Assembly (NCBI RefSeq): GCF_023701525.1
Contig: NZ_JAMQAW010000095.1
Coordinates: 1 to 50,014, forward strand
Direction of reading: 5' to 3'
Origin: Streptomyces albipurpureus
Lineage (GTDB): Bacteria > Actinomycetota > Actinomycetes > Streptomycetales > Streptomycetaceae
Length of the DNA: 50,014 nucleotides
The translations under genes were made by a program, and so were the position numbers. Positions 8,842 to 18,256 of this stretch are shown piece by piece. The notes beneath the pieces are model-generated. The model made no database searches and was not told the origin of the DNA. It saw only the letters and a program-made list of their open reading frames with translations. Within the stretch, counting starts at the first letter, position 1. Each line of letters opens with the position of its first letter.

Positions 8842-10080
8842 TTAGCGCCCCTCGGGCCAGGAGATCGTGAAACGGAACGCCGGGCGCTCAATCACCCGCC
8901 CGGGGGGAAGCTCCTCGTCCGATGTACCGGACCGGTATGCGGCGATCTCCGCGCGGTCGTTGAGGTGGCTGCGGTGCCAGGTCTTGATCTCCTCCACCAG
9001 CCGGGACGCCGCCTTTCCCGCTTCGGGCCCGTGTCCCACCGCGCCGAACTCGAACTCGGTCCTTTCTTCGCTGGTGGGCCGCATCGTCAGATAGGCGAAG
9101 GACGCGTCCCCTTCGAGGAGGGTGGACACGCCCATACGTGACCAGGAGGCCACCACACCGCGGTCCCGGGCCTGCCGGGTGGCGGCCATCAGCGCGTAGT
9201 CGGGCAGGGCGGACATCAGCCACAGATCCAGGCCCTCATACGACAGCCCCCGGCCCAGGGTCACCCCCGACCACGCCTCCACCCGCAGCCCGGACAGGGC
9301 CTCCCGGAGCTTCGCCCCGTCCGCCCGCGTCCCGTCCAGCCGCAGCCCTACCTCCTCGCCTGGCACGTTGTGCAGGACGACCAGGTCCTGCCGCAGCTCG
9401 CCGCTGCCCTGCATGGGCACAAAGCCGCAGACCTCGTAGTCCGTGGACACGAGCCGGTCGCCGTCACGCTGAAAAGCGACCGACCGGGTCAGCCCCCGCA
9501 TCCGCAACGGCGCCACGATCCGCCCCGACCCGGCCAGCTGATCCACCCACGCCGGCGCGAGATCCGCCGCCTCCACCGTGACCACGATCCGGTCGTACGG
9601 CCCGTGCTCCGGCACGCCCCCGGCCCCGTCTGCGACCACAGTCCGCACCCGCCCGTACCCGGCCGCGGACAGCAGCCCACGGGCGCGGTCGACGACCTCC
9701 GGGTCGATATCGACCGTGGTCACCTCACCGGACCCGCCCACCAGCTCCGCGATCAACGCCGCGTTGTACCCTCCCGACCCGATCTCCAGCACCCGCATCC
9801 CGGGCCGGATATCGGCCTGCTCCAGCATGAACGCCTGAATCCGCGACGCGCTGACCGAGCTGAGCGAAACCCCCTGCGCATCCCGCTTGGTGACCAGCGC
9901 GTACTCCGCCGCATACGCCTTCTCCGGCGTCACCTCGGGCAGGAACACATGCCGGGGAACAGCGCGGATCGCCGCCTCCACCCCGGGCGTGCGCAGCGCG
10001 TCGAGCCGACGCAGCTCCGCGATCATCTCATCGAGTAACTGGGCATAGTCGGAAGGGATTTGATGCTGGCCGGTCGTCAT
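8842..10080 (-). CDS. fxlM: FxLD-system methyltransferase (PCMT-like)
   Basis: An SAM-dependent methyltransferase related to protein-L-isoaspartate O-methyltransferase, in the version that accompanies FxLD precursors. The 412-residue product has an N-terminal PCMT-type segment (AAIRAVPRHVFLPEV, ALVTKRDAQG, LSSVSASRIQAFMLEQ), SAM motif I VLEIGSGGYNAAL at about 97-109, the acidic end of strand 2 VDIDPEVV near 123-130, and a C-terminal half particular to the RiPP-associated group. Related RiPP enzymes methylate an aspartate side chain that then cyclises to a succinimide and can open to isoaspartate; that chemistry is inferred here. It starts at ATG 10080 and is the first gene of the operon. A frameshifted paralogue lies immediately upstream on the same strand. 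Confidence 0.92.
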   Translation of the reverse strand: MTTGQHQIPSDYAQLLDEMIAELRRLDALRTPGVEAAIRAVPRHVFLPEVTPEKAYAAEYALVTKRDAQGVSLSSVSASRIQAFMLEQADIRPGMRVLEIGSGGYNAALIAELVGGSGEVTTVDIDPEVVDRARGLLSAAGYGRVRTVVADGAGGVPEHGPYDRIVVTVEAADLAPAWVDQLAGSGRIVAPLRMRGLTRSVAFQRDGDRLVSTDYEVCGFVPMQGSGELRQDLVVLHNVPGEEVGLRLDGTRADGAKLREALSGLRVEAWSGVTLGRGLSYEGLDLWLMSALPDYALMAATRQARDRGVVASWSRMGVSTLLEGDASFAYLTMRPTSEERTEFEFGAVGHGPEAGKAASRLVEEIKTWHRSHLNDRAEIAAYRSGTSDEELPPGRVIERPAFRFTISWPEGR

Positions 10081-10147
10081 ACGGCGACACTATCCAACCC
10101 GGAGCTCCACCACGACGGCGCGCGCCGAAAGCGAGACGGTCAGGGCG

Positions 10148-10176
10148 GGCCAGGGGACCGGGCCCGGCCCCTGGCC
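10148..10176. terminator. Stem-loop between the fxlM pseudogene and fxlM
   Basis: Inverted repeat ggccagggg (10148-10156) and cccctggcc (10168-10176); the loop contains ccggg/cccgg, which extends the stem with a bulge. It lies downstream of the upstream pseudogene and about 70 bp before fxlM, so it may separate the two transcripts. Confidence 0.5.
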
Positions 10177-10377
10177 AAGGTCTGGGCCGCAGGGCCCGGG
10201 GCCGGGGGCGGAGACCGGTCCCGTTGCCTCCGCACTCTCCCCGCTTCGCCTCTTGGCGCCCGGCCGACCGGGGACGCCGTGAGGAGGCGAGGAGGACTGT
10301 GTGCTGTGCTGACGGCGCGGGTTGCCGAGCGCAGCCGATCCCTATGGTGCCCCAAGAGATCGAGGGGCCGGCCGTGT

Positions 10378-11569
10378 TCACGACCAGGCGAGCACCATGG
10401 CAGGACCGGGGCACTCCAGTACCCGCCCGATATCCGGCTGGTGTTCCGGGACACCCTGGGGATACACGCGGAGCACCGGTGCGGAGTCGCCGCGGTGGTC
10501 GCGGTCCCACACCCGCAGCTGTTGCGCGAACTCCTCGGCCACAGTGCCGTCCCGGCCGTGCCACGCGACGCCGTACTCGAACCAGGCGCCGACCGAGTCC
10601 GCCGGGCGCATCGTCAGATAGGCGAGGCTGTCCGCATTCCAGGAGGCGGGACTGCCGCCCGGCAGCACCTGAAGGCCGTCCGGGGCATCCCGGTCCGCGT
10701 GCAGCCGTCCGAACACCTCCAGCACCGCCGCCAGCCACAAGTCCACGACCGGCCGGGTGCCCTCGGTGACACCGACCGTCACCCCGGTCCACACCTCACG
10801 CCGCTCGCCCGCCAGAGCCGTCGCCAGAGCGGTGCCATCGGGCGGCGGGCCGCCGTCCCACCTCAGCCGGACCCCGTCGGCCAGCCGCGTCGTCGTCACG
10901 GGATTACGCGCGTCCGGCCCGCGCATCCGCACGAAACCGCACTGGTCCCAACCGTCCCCGCGCCAGTGATCCGCCTCCCGGGTGAAGGTGAGCAGACGCC
11001 CCAGCCCCCGCAACCGGAGCGGGACCACCAGACGCCCGTCGTCGGCCAGCCGCTCCAGCCACGCCCGGGCGACCGATGTGGCCTGCACGGTCACCATCAG
11101 GCGGTCGTAAGGGGCACCGTCGGGAACCCCGACGGTCCCGTCGCCGGTGACCAGCCGGACATCCCCGTACCCGGCCGCCGCCAGACAACGCCTGGCACGC
11201 TCGATCACCTCGGGATCGATGTTCTGGCTGGTGACTGAACCCTCCGCGCCGACCAGATGCCGCAGCAGGGCCGCGTTGTATCCGCCGGAGCCCACTTCCA
11301 GCACCCGGTCGTCCGGCCGCACGTCCAGGCGCTCCAGCATCGTGGCCACCAGCCACGGAGCCGAGACCGAACTGAGTTCCGTCCGCGTCACGCTTGGTGA
11401 ACACCATATCGTCGCGATACGAGGCTTCCAGCGGCACACCCGGAGCGAACAGATGCCGCGGCACCGCCTCGAACGCCGCCGCGACCAGCGGTCTGGTGAT
11501 CCTGCCGCCGTCCCGCAAGGCTTTGACCAGATCGGCGTTCAATGCTGCGGCAGTGGTAGCGGTGTCCAC
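10378..11569 (-). pseudogene. Second FxLD-type methyltransferase, broken by a frameshift
   Basis: Read in two frames this is a complete homologue of fxlM. The N-terminal piece starts at GTG 11569 (VDTATTAAALNADLVKALR) and continues through FEAVPRHLFAPGVPLEASY and MVFTKRDADG. The frame then changes at about 11378-11386, and homology continues as TELSSVSAPWLVATMLERL, VLEVGSGGYNAALL (motif I), NIDPEVIERA and on to the stop at 10378. The join falls exactly where the intact paralogue has TKRDAQGVSLSSVSA, so a small indel is the simplest explanation. Within the rest of the C-terminal part I see no further lesion, so the damage is recent, is a sequencing error, or (less likely) is programmed. It probably arose by tandem duplication or served a lost second precursor. 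Confidence 0.8.
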
Positions 11570-11966
11570 AGACAACCCCAGTACCCGTTCAGATCGCGGG
11601 AGTCCCGCGCATCCTGGCAGCTCGCCACCACGGAGTCGAGGACCACCGGCAGTCCTACGGCACTTCCCGCCCCGGTCGCGTGACCCCCTGGTGCGCCGGG
11701 GCGTACCGGCCACGGACAGGCGCGCGTTCGCGTGCGGCTGTCCGTAACTGCTTCTGAGCTCCGCTGATTCACCTCTTCGCCCCGGCCGGCGCCGGGCGCG
11801 GCCACGGGCGGCGGGGCGTGCCTGCGTGATGTCCTGGCGGAGCCGGTTGCGCGGCGTGTCCGAACATGCGCAACCGGTGAGTGGGCTGCCTCGCGGGCGG
11901 GATGACCGGCACCGCGCGGTGGTTCTGCCACGGTCCCTTTTCCGCTTTTTGGGCGAGGAGTTCGAC

Positions 11967-12394
11967 ATGCGCAGGAATCTGATCACCGTGCTCGCGGCTG
12001 CCGCGGCACTTGTCATGCCCGCGCGGCCACCGCCGCGACGGCGGCCGAGACCGCACCGGATTCCCGGGTGACCGGGGCTCAGGGTGTGTACCACTACACC
12101 GGGAGTGATGTCCGGGCCCGGGCGTGGGCCGACTGCCGGGACGGCTGGACCTGCTTCTTCACCGAGTACGACGGCGGGGGCGCCATGTGGCGGGTGCCCA
12201 GCTGCGGCCGGCACGTCGTACCGGCGGCCTTCAACGACAGCCTCACCTCTGCCTGGAACCGCACCCCCACCACCATCGACATCTACCTCCACGGTAACTT
12301 CACCGGATTCATGGGCGGCGTCCCCAGTAACTGGCAGGGCAACCTCGCCCCCGCCGACAATGACAGAACCAGCTCCGCCGACGCACGCTGCTGA
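11967..12394 (+). pseudogene. Secreted peptidase-inhibitor I36-like protein with a frameshift in the signal peptide
   Basis: ATG 11967 has GAGGAG 6 nt upstream and begins a signal peptide (MRRNLITVLAAAAALVMPA). In that frame translation stops at about 12069. The mature protein continues in the next frame from about 12020 (AATAAETAPDSRVTGAQGVY) to the stop at 12394. The mature part has paired cysteine/aromatic motifs (WTCFFTEYDGGG, then HGNFTGFMGG and NDRTSSADARC) resembling the beta/gamma-crystallin-like Streptomyces metalloproteinase inhibitor family (MEROPS I36). One missing base in the GC-rich Ala-coding run after ATGCCC would explain the break. An internal start at 12068 could express a non-secreted mature domain. 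The perfect terminator just after the stop suggests a once functional monocistronic gene. Confidence 0.65.
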
Positions 12395-12408
12395 CCCAGC
12401 CCCAGACC

Positions 12409-12462
12409 CACGGAGAAGCCCCCCGTATCCCACCCCGGCCAGGGCCCGGGGGCTTCTCCGTG
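12409..12462 (+). terminator. Perfect 15-bp stem-loop terminator
   Basis: Arms cacggagaagccccc (12409-12423) and gggggcttctccgtg (12448-12462) are perfectly complementary. It lies 15 bp after the stop of the secreted-inhibitor gene, and could also stop leftward transcripts coming from 12567. Confidence 0.85.
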
Positions 12463-12566
12463 CACAAGCCCCCCCGGCCGCGCCGACGGCCCGAGGTCCG
12501 CCCGCCCGCGACGGCCTCAACGGGAGCCGTGAGCCGGGTTCCGTACAGGGACAGCCGGGGCAGAGG

Positions 12567-12977
12567 TCAGGCAGCGGTGGTGAGGGCGGATGCCGCATCG
12601 CCGGGCCGAGCACGGCCGGACGCCCCGTCCCCGAGGGGCTTGCTCAGCGCGCTGGGGGTGCGTTTCAGGGCCATGCGCTCACACACCACCTCACCCTGGT
12701 CGACGTCCGACCAGTACGGGTGCGTGGAGACGACGATCGACAGATCCACGAGCAGGTTTCTGAGCCTGGCTTCCTCGCCTTTCTGGGTTTCCGAGTAGCC
12801 GGGGCTGTCCGGCATACCGCCGATGCGGTCGCTGTGGAGCTGCTTGTCCCCCTCCCACCCCGGCGCCGGCTCCACCGACCAGGGCAGCTCCCGGCACAGC
12901 GCCGTATAGGCCGCACGCTCCTGGTGGAGCCGCAGCTGCGCGTCACGGAGGTCCCGAGGGAATGCGAAATCAGCCAT
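12567..12977 (-). CDS. Hypothetical protein, 136 aa
   Basis: The product begins MADFAFPRDLRDAQLRLHQE and contains ALCRELPWSVEPAPGWEGD and an RLRNLLVDLSIVVSTHPYW helix. I recognise this as a style of small conserved actinomycete protein often seen on mobile elements, but know no function. It is soluble, with no signal peptide, and has a charged helical N-terminus. The ATG at 12977 sits in cagccatggctg with no evident Shine-Dalgarno, so translation may be leaderless. The 13131-13424 gene lies 153 bp upstream on the same strand and is a possible operon partner. Confidence 0.65.
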   Translation of the reverse strand: MADFAFPRDLRDAQLRLHQERAAYTALCRELPWSVEPAPGWEGDKQLHSDRIGGMPDSPGYSETQKGEEARLRNLLVDLSIVVSTHPYWSDVDQGEVVCERMALKRTPSALSKPLGDGASGRARPGDAASALTTAA

Positions 12978-13130
12978 GGCTGAAATGATAGGCGTGGGCG
13001 ATCGTTACGCGGCGGAGGGCGACCCTGATACTGCCTGTCCCCGGTCGCGCACTGGTACACGGTGCACTCCGGTGCCACGTCCTCAATCACAGCCGCCCGC
13101 CCTGCGGCCACGTACCCCGATCTGCGCGCC

Positions 13131-13424
13131 TCACCGACCGGGATTCCTCCTGCTCCTGCCGGGCGAGCCCGATGGCGGCGTGTACAGGGCCCAGTCCTCA
13201 AGGGCGAGTCCTGCCTCGGTTCGTGCGCTGAGCCGGGCCCGGACGGACAGTTCGGTGCCGGGCAGGTCGCGCAGCCTCTTGTCGGTCGCCACGGTGATGA
13301 CCCACGTCTCCACCGGGACCAGGACCTGCCCGCCGTACCAGGCGGCCAGCGACACCAGCGTGGTGCGATCTCCCGCGCGGACCACGGTCGCGCGCGTCCG
13401 GACATGTGGCGGTACACCGCGCAT
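13131..13424 (-). CDS. Hypothetical protein, 97 aa
   Basis: Starting at ATG 13424 (MRGVPPHVRTRATVVRAGDR) with AAGGGGG upstream, this small soluble protein contains a hydrophobic centre (TTLVSLAAWYGGQVLVPVETWVITVATDKRL) and a basic tail (GSPGRSRRNPGR). I do not recognise the family. Codon usage is good (high third-position GC). It precedes 12567-12977 on the same strand. An upstream ATG at 13439 is possible but has a poorer ribosome-binding site. Confidence 0.55.
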   Translation of the reverse strand: MRGVPPHVRTRATVVRAGDRTTLVSLAAWYGGQVLVPVETWVITVATDKRLRDLPGTELSVRARLSARTEAGLALEDWALYTPPSGSPGRSRRNPGR

Positions 13425-14057
13425 GCGGCCCCCTTGCATCCTGCAGCAGGGGGCGGTTCATATCTTCCCCTGTACGGGGCACTGTTGGCCAGAGCACGGA
13501 CGGGGACGCCACCCTTACGGCTTGTCCCCGTCCCTGTCATCAACGCAGCACACGGCTCCTCGGCCGCCTGTCATCACTCGCTCTCCGCCCTCGCGTCGGC
13601 TCCTCGCCTGGGTTTGCTATCAGGTTCGCCACTCGTGGCGCCGGGGTTGCAGGCTGTGAGACAGGTGGCGAGGAGGACGGTGCTGATCAGGGTGTGGCGG
13701 CGTGCTCGTCACGGCAGGCTCCTGCTGATTACAGGGCTGATGTCGCCTCATGGTCCCAGTTCGGTATGGGTGACAGGGGGTCAGGTGTTCTGGTCTGTCC
13801 CCGGCGTACTACACCGGCGGCCTGCTGCGCAGCGGAGCCTAGGTGGCGTAGCTCCGGTCCTCAACCGCAACAGCAACAAAGCACTAGCCAAGCCGTACTG
13901 GGAAAGCTGGGCGCGAACCTGAAGAGGGTCGTTCTGGACAAGTTCTAGCCCCATGTTCAACTCCATTATGAACGTGTTCAATAATGGAGTCACGTGGTGG
14001 TCCGCGCCCGGGATGCGGGCCCGTCCTTCGCGCCCAACCGCACCGGAGAGCGCAGAC
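13425..14057. other. Intergenic region, no supported gene
   Basis: About 630 bp without a convincing gene on either strand; open frames here have poor codon bias and no recognisable motifs. The right end contains the palindromic element at 13960-13990 and the ribosome-binding site of the membrane-protein gene at 14058. Confidence 0.5.
13960..13990. promoter_or_regulatory. 31-bp palindrome, probable operator
   Basis: The arms actccattat (13960-13969) and ataatggagt (13981-13990) are perfectly complementary and flank gaacgtgttca, itself partly palindromic (gaac/gttc). It is AT-rich relative to its surroundings and sits about 70 bp upstream of the gene at 14058, typical of a dimeric regulator's operator. 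It is not a LexA box: that needs GAAC-N4-GTTC, and the spacing here is two bases. Confidence 0.5.
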
Positions 14058-14384
14058 ATGATGAGTTGGGCTTGCACCCGCCCCGCGGCCTGGACTCTGG
14101 CCGCCGTCTACGTCGGACTGATGATGGTCTTCGGACTAGTCTCTGATATCACAGGGGATGCGGACAGAAACTCCTGGGTGCTGTACGTGTCCCTGCCTGG
14201 ATCGGTGCTGTTGTACGTTTTCGTTGCCATGCCCCTCACCGCCGCATTCGGGCATTTCGACAAGGTGATCGCAGAACCCTTCGGCTCGTTGATCTGGTCC
14301 ACGCTTGACGCGGTTGTGAACGTCTTGCTGGTATGGGGCGCCGTGTCATTCTGCCGGGTAGGCAGGGCGGAATGGCGTCGTTGA
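14058..14384 (+). CDS. Small three-helix membrane protein, 108 aa
   Basis: Starts at ATG 14058, 9 nt after GGAG. Three hydrophobic segments are visible: WTLAAVYVGLMMVFGLVSDI, LYVSLPGSVLLYVFVAMPL and LIWSTLDAVVNVLLVWGAVSF. The C-terminus is short and basic (CRVGRAEWRR). It resembles the small Streptomyces integral membrane proteins typified by SCO4225, but that link is tentative and no function is known. It stands alone, with a palindromic element upstream that may control it. Confidence 0.7.
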   Translation: MMSWACTRPAAWTLAAVYVGLMMVFGLVSDITGDADRNSWVLYVSLPGSVLLYVFVAMPLTAAFGHFDKVIAEPFGSLIWSTLDAVVNVLLVWGAVSFCRVGRAEWRR

Positions 14385-15402
14385 CGCCAAGTGCAGTCAA
14401 GGTGCTGTTCCGCAGGCGGTGCAGAGGATTCCTGTCGTGGGGCTCCACGCACACCAACGGTCCTGTGGCCGCTGCCGTCGGGAGGCCTGCCACTGCCGCG
14501 CGTCGAGGACCAGGCCGTGTACAGCAGCCCTGGCGCTAGAGTGAAAGCACCAGGCGGTGCTCACGAACCCCTGGACTCAGCGCCCGAGAGCGGGCCGCGT
14601 TGCAGGAAGTTCGCCATGCCTGCGGGGAGGCGGCGAGGTTGTTCGGATGGAGTGCCGACGTCGGCCGTCCACTGCCAGACGACGCCACCGAGATGCCCGC
14701 AGCACCTTGCGTGGTGCGCCGCACGCTGTTTCTCCCTCGGTCGCGCATTCTGATCAGCGCGGAGGGTGCCCTCTACGCAGACTCACTCGGTGGCGGCATC
14801 GGCGGCGGCGCGGTCCGTCACCCCGCGACCGATGAGCGGAACACCGTATTCGAACTACTCTTCCACGCTTCGGACCGAGGGCACCTTAATCATCTGCCGC
14901 TGTAGGGCCACGACCAGCATGCTGCCCTGTGGGCGCTGCGCTGGACGGGGGCTCCACCCGGCGTGTCGACGGCGGTCGTCGAATGGGGCGAGTACTTCAG
15001 CAACGGCACCGGTCCACATCCGCTCGCGCTCGACACGCCGAACGGCCGCACGCGTCCCCATGGGCACAGCGGCCTTGTAGTTGCGCCAGAGCACGCAAAA
15101 TGCAATCGGAGCCATCGGCGTAGTCCCCTGGCCGGAATACGGTCACCCCCCAAGGCCGAAATGCGTAAGATGGTGCGTGCACGACAGGGCGCAAACCCGT
15201 TCAGTGGTGCAAGACTTTCCCCAGGCGCAGCCGTTACCTCCAGGTCCGGCACGCGCCCACCGTCCTGTGTTTTGGACCGTCCCCCAGGTGGCCCCAGGGG
15301 GACTACGCAGGACGCAGCGGCCACTGAACGGGCCGCACATCAGCGCCTGCCCTCGGCCCGCCCCGGCGGGGCGGGCGCTGAACAACCCCCCACAACAGGA
15401 AA

Positions 15403-15435
15403 ATTGGCTCCGCCGTCTCAGACGGCGGAGCCAAT
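15403..15435. terminator. Perfect 16-bp stem-loop
   Basis: attggctccgccgtct (15403-15418) and agacggcggagccaat (15420-15435) are exact complements around one base; the inner pairs must open to form a loop. The outer AT ends give A- and T-rich flanks, so it should work as a bidirectional intrinsic terminator. It lies just downstream of the weak leftward ORF at 15473-15706. Confidence 0.75.
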
Positions 15436-15472
15436 CTCACACTAGGTGCGGCAGGAGACTGACGGTACGCCC

Positions 15473-15706
15473 CTACCCGCTCTCCCGATAGGGCAGCAAC
15501 ACACCGTCCGTCCGCTCAAGCGAACCGGCAGAAATGCCCCGCATCCCGCCAACCACCAGCTTGCAACGCCTGCGGAGCGCTGACGCCGAACCCCAGCACT
15601 CACAGGCCATCTCCAGGCTCGATTCGGTGGGGATTCTCACGCCGCTGAACAGGGAATTCTCACCAGACGGCACGCGCTCTTCTTGCCAGTTGCCCGAACA
15701 CTGCAC
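15473..15706 (-). CDS. Possible small protein, 77 aa, unrecognised
   Basis: A GTG-started frame with moderate codon bias containing SLFSGVRIPTESSLEMACECW and RRRCKLVVGGMRGISAGSLE, ending LPYRESG. The stem-loop terminator at 15403-15435 follows its stop codon, which favours a real transcript. There are no family hallmarks, and it may be a fragment. Confidence 0.3.
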   Translation of the reverse strand: MQCSGNWQEERVPSGENSLFSGVRIPTESSLEMACECWGSASALRRRCKLVVGGMRGISAGSLERTDGVLLPYRESG

Positions 15707-16864
15707 ATAGGCCAGCCTCTACCCCAAGAAGTTCACCGGTCCGCGGTTCGACGTCTCGGTGAGAACCGCCGCCCCGCCCGGCGAAGCGCGAGTCAGCAGA
15801 TGACGCGCACGAGACCACCCCCGTGCCGACGGCCCTGCCCTCGAATGAGTCGATCGTCATTCCCGCGCTGAGGCGAGCTGTCATTCCTCGTCATCAGCAG
15901 ATCCTCCCGGATGGCCTGCTGGGGCTCGCGGACCGCATCCGGGAAGCTACAGGGGAACGGCGAGGACGCCTGTGACTGCACCGTCGGCGTGAGCTGGAAC
16001 GCGGACCGCTGTCCGATACGTGGCCGGCTTCGCTCTGACCGCGTTGCGGGTCAGAGAGCGTCGCCGTCCCAGTCCCATTTTTACGGCTCGCCGGGGCGTG
16101 GTCTGTAGAGCGCCCGCCGACGAACTGCTCCAGCTCTGTAGGCAGGGCGGCGCCGACGTTGATGCGCAAGCACCTGGGGCTCAGCGCTCTCGCCGGCCAC
16201 GGACCCGAAAAAGTGCTGGCACGGGCCGACACCAACGGACGGCCATCGCCGAGAGTGCTAGCCCAGCGCCGTCAGCCCCGGAGTCTTCGCTCCTACCCCG
16301 CCTCCTGGATCCCATGCTGTCAACGGCGGCACGGGAATCGCGCCTGAGGGCCACCAGGTCTGGGCGCTCCGCAACTGCCCGCCCCGCCGTCTGCCGTAGC
16401 AGGGTCCCTCGGCTGCGGGTGGGTCCGTTCGGGTGATGGGGTCAGCCGGTCCGTCACGCCAGGGCGGGGTTGGGCGTTGGAAGAGGTGACGCGTGCCGCG
16501 TCCCTCCTCGCGGGCATCGGGTCCGGATAGTCGTCTGCCACGTCCGCCCGGTTCCCGTGCCCGCGAGACACTGAACCGGGTGGCTGCCCCAACCCGCGCT
16601 CAGTAGTGGCTTGTTGGGGGCGTCGCTGACCTTGGTCGCCGGGGTGTGGACCAGCCCGCACAGGGCACACGCCACCTCACGGGCCCGCGGGGCCACGCAC
16701 CCACGAAACTCCTCGCCAGGAGATACTGTGACCACTGTCGTCCGCGGCGAATGTCGCCGCGCACCGAGACGGGACAGACGCACCCCTGCCATCGAGCACG
16801 GCTGTGCGCGGCGGACTCCATCAGCCGGTCGCGAAGCGCCCGGGCCGCCCAAGCGGGCGACGTG

Positions 16865-17335
16865 ATGGCGCGCTTCTCCCATCACACCCGCTTCATCACC
16901 AACCTGGGCCACGGGCAGACTCAGGCGATCGTGCACCTAGCGGGAGAGCTCGATCAGGACTCGCGCACCGACGCCCAAGCCGTGCTTGCCCTGTGCATCA
17001 CCACCCGGCCCGCCCACATCACCGTCGACCTCACCCGCCTCACACTCCTCGACCGGAGCGGACTCACCGTCTTGCGAACCGCCCAGCATCAAGCCGCCGA
17101 CGAGGGCATCCCCTTCACCCTGACCGGACGACCACCCCTCATCGTCGCCCGCCTCCTGAACCTGACCGGCACCCCCTTCCCACCATCAGACCAAACCGCA
17201 GAGGTATCCCAGACGGTGTGCTGCCGCCTCGGGGACACCCGCCGTGCAGCCTCGCGCCGAACAGCAGCACGGACTGTCATGGTTGCCTTGGCCGTAGTCA
17301 CCGTCCTGGCCTCTCTCCTCACCACCTTCGCCTAG
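16865..17335 (+). CDS. STAS-domain protein (anti-sigma factor antagonist-like) with C-terminal membrane helix
   Basis: From ATG 16865 the 156-residue product has an STAS fold: QAIVHLAGELDQDSRTDAQAVL near 20-41, ITVDLTRLTLLDRSGLTVLR near 52-71, and a C-terminal IPFTLTG/VARLLNLTG segment. Ser65 in LDRSG matches the serine that anti-sigma kinases phosphorylate in SpoIIAA/RsbV-type antagonists. Unlike the usual ~110-residue antagonist it has a further ~40 residues ending in a hydrophobic stretch (TVMVALAVVTVLASLLTTF), suggesting membrane attachment. No anti-sigma kinase is nearby, so partners would be encoded elsewhere. The ribosome-binding site is weak; GTG 16862 is an alternative start. Confidence 0.75.
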   Translation: MARFSHHTRFITNLGHGQTQAIVHLAGELDQDSRTDAQAVLALCITTRPAHITVDLTRLTLLDRSGLTVLRTAQHQAADEGIPFTLTGRPPLIVARLLNLTGTPFPPSDQTAEVSQTVCCRLGDTRRAASRRTAARTVMVALAVVTVLASLLTTFA

Positions 17336-18256
17336 GCCCTCGGCTGAACCCTCTGAGACTGGGTGTATTGATTGCTTCGGAGCGGATGCGGATCGGAGCG
17401 ATACTCACCATCTGCACCACGGCCCGGTCATCAACAGTCAAGGCGGAGATAGGGCTTGGCGGCAATCTCCCCCCGGCTCTCGTGACAACCGCGCGGATCC
17501 TGAGCTCTGTTCTCCCCGATGGGTATGCGGAGCTCAACCAGGAGACGAAGCGGCAACCCTCCAGACCCGCTCCTCCTACGCGAAAGGCTGCGGCACCCGT
17601 GGCACGGCCAGAACGCGGGCATTGGAAGTCAGCCCAGAACGACACCTACCGAGGAACATCACCGCACCTTCGGGCAGGCAGGTCGTAGCGCAGCACCCCT
17701 CGCAACGATCACTGTGCGGTCAGGACACCATCATCAACTCAGCAGCCCGCACCCGCTGGGCCAGGTCCAAGTACGCGACTGCGGGGCGCTCTACAGGACA
17801 CCATGCCGGCGTACCCGTCTTTGGCACGCCTGGTGGTCGACCTACCGACCTGGACAACGAGTGCCGACCGCTGCTGGACACGGCCGCTTACAGGTTGCGG
17901 TCTCCTTGCGACGTAGGGGTGGCGCTGGGCCAGGGTTCGGCCGTGCTGACGCTCTACATCAGTCCCCTCGGGCGTGTCTCCACCACGGGGAGTTCCCGAA
18001 CGGCATAGAGCGGAGACGGGGGAGCCCCTACGGCTAGAGCGAGCGGGGGCGCCTGACCGTTACCCTCAGCGCGGTGAGTATCCCTGGAACTTGCCCGGAG
18101 AGAAGCAGACGGGCCGCAGGCTTTGCGTGGCGCCGGCTGCGGAGAGCCCATCGTGGGGCTGGGGCCGTACTGGCCTGGCATGTCGCGCCTGAGGCTCTGG
18201 GTGCAGCACTCTTGGCTGGGGATCTCATGACAAACACGACGGAGAGCGAGTGACGA
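17336..18256. other. Intergenic region, no supported gene
   Basis: About 920 bp in which I find no gene with consistent codon usage. A plus-strand frame ending at 18008 reads YRLRSPCDVGVALGQGSAVL near its end but has no clear start or family. The end of the region carries the ribosome-binding site (GGAGAG) of the gene at 18257. Confidence 0.45.

Larger units (their letters stand above)
14385..16864. other. 2.5-kb gene-poor region with weak ORFs
   Basis: No convincing gene is present. Weak candidates with partial coding bias are 14600-14905 on the plus strand (includes LFGWSADVGRPLPDDATEMP), 14855-15115 on the minus strand, and 15473-15706 on the minus strand, listed separately. The only strong signal is the stem-loop at 15403-15435. 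The stretch looks like decayed accessory DNA in which frames are interrupted every few hundred bases. Confidence 0.5.

Noticed and set aside
11378..11395. Programmed ribosomal frameshift in the second fxlM-like gene
   Set aside because: No slippery heptamer or downstream structure is evident, and the intact paralogue needs none; mutation or sequencing error is simpler.
10904..12613. A 569-codon minus-strand frame as a single gene
   Set aside because: Only its middle part (from 11569) is methyltransferase-like; the upstream part is antisense to the inhibitor-like gene, and the part after 11380 is out of frame with the homology.
13970..13980. LexA (SOS) box in gaacgtgttca
   Set aside because: The actinomycete LexA site needs GAAC and GTTC four bases apart; here they are two apart.
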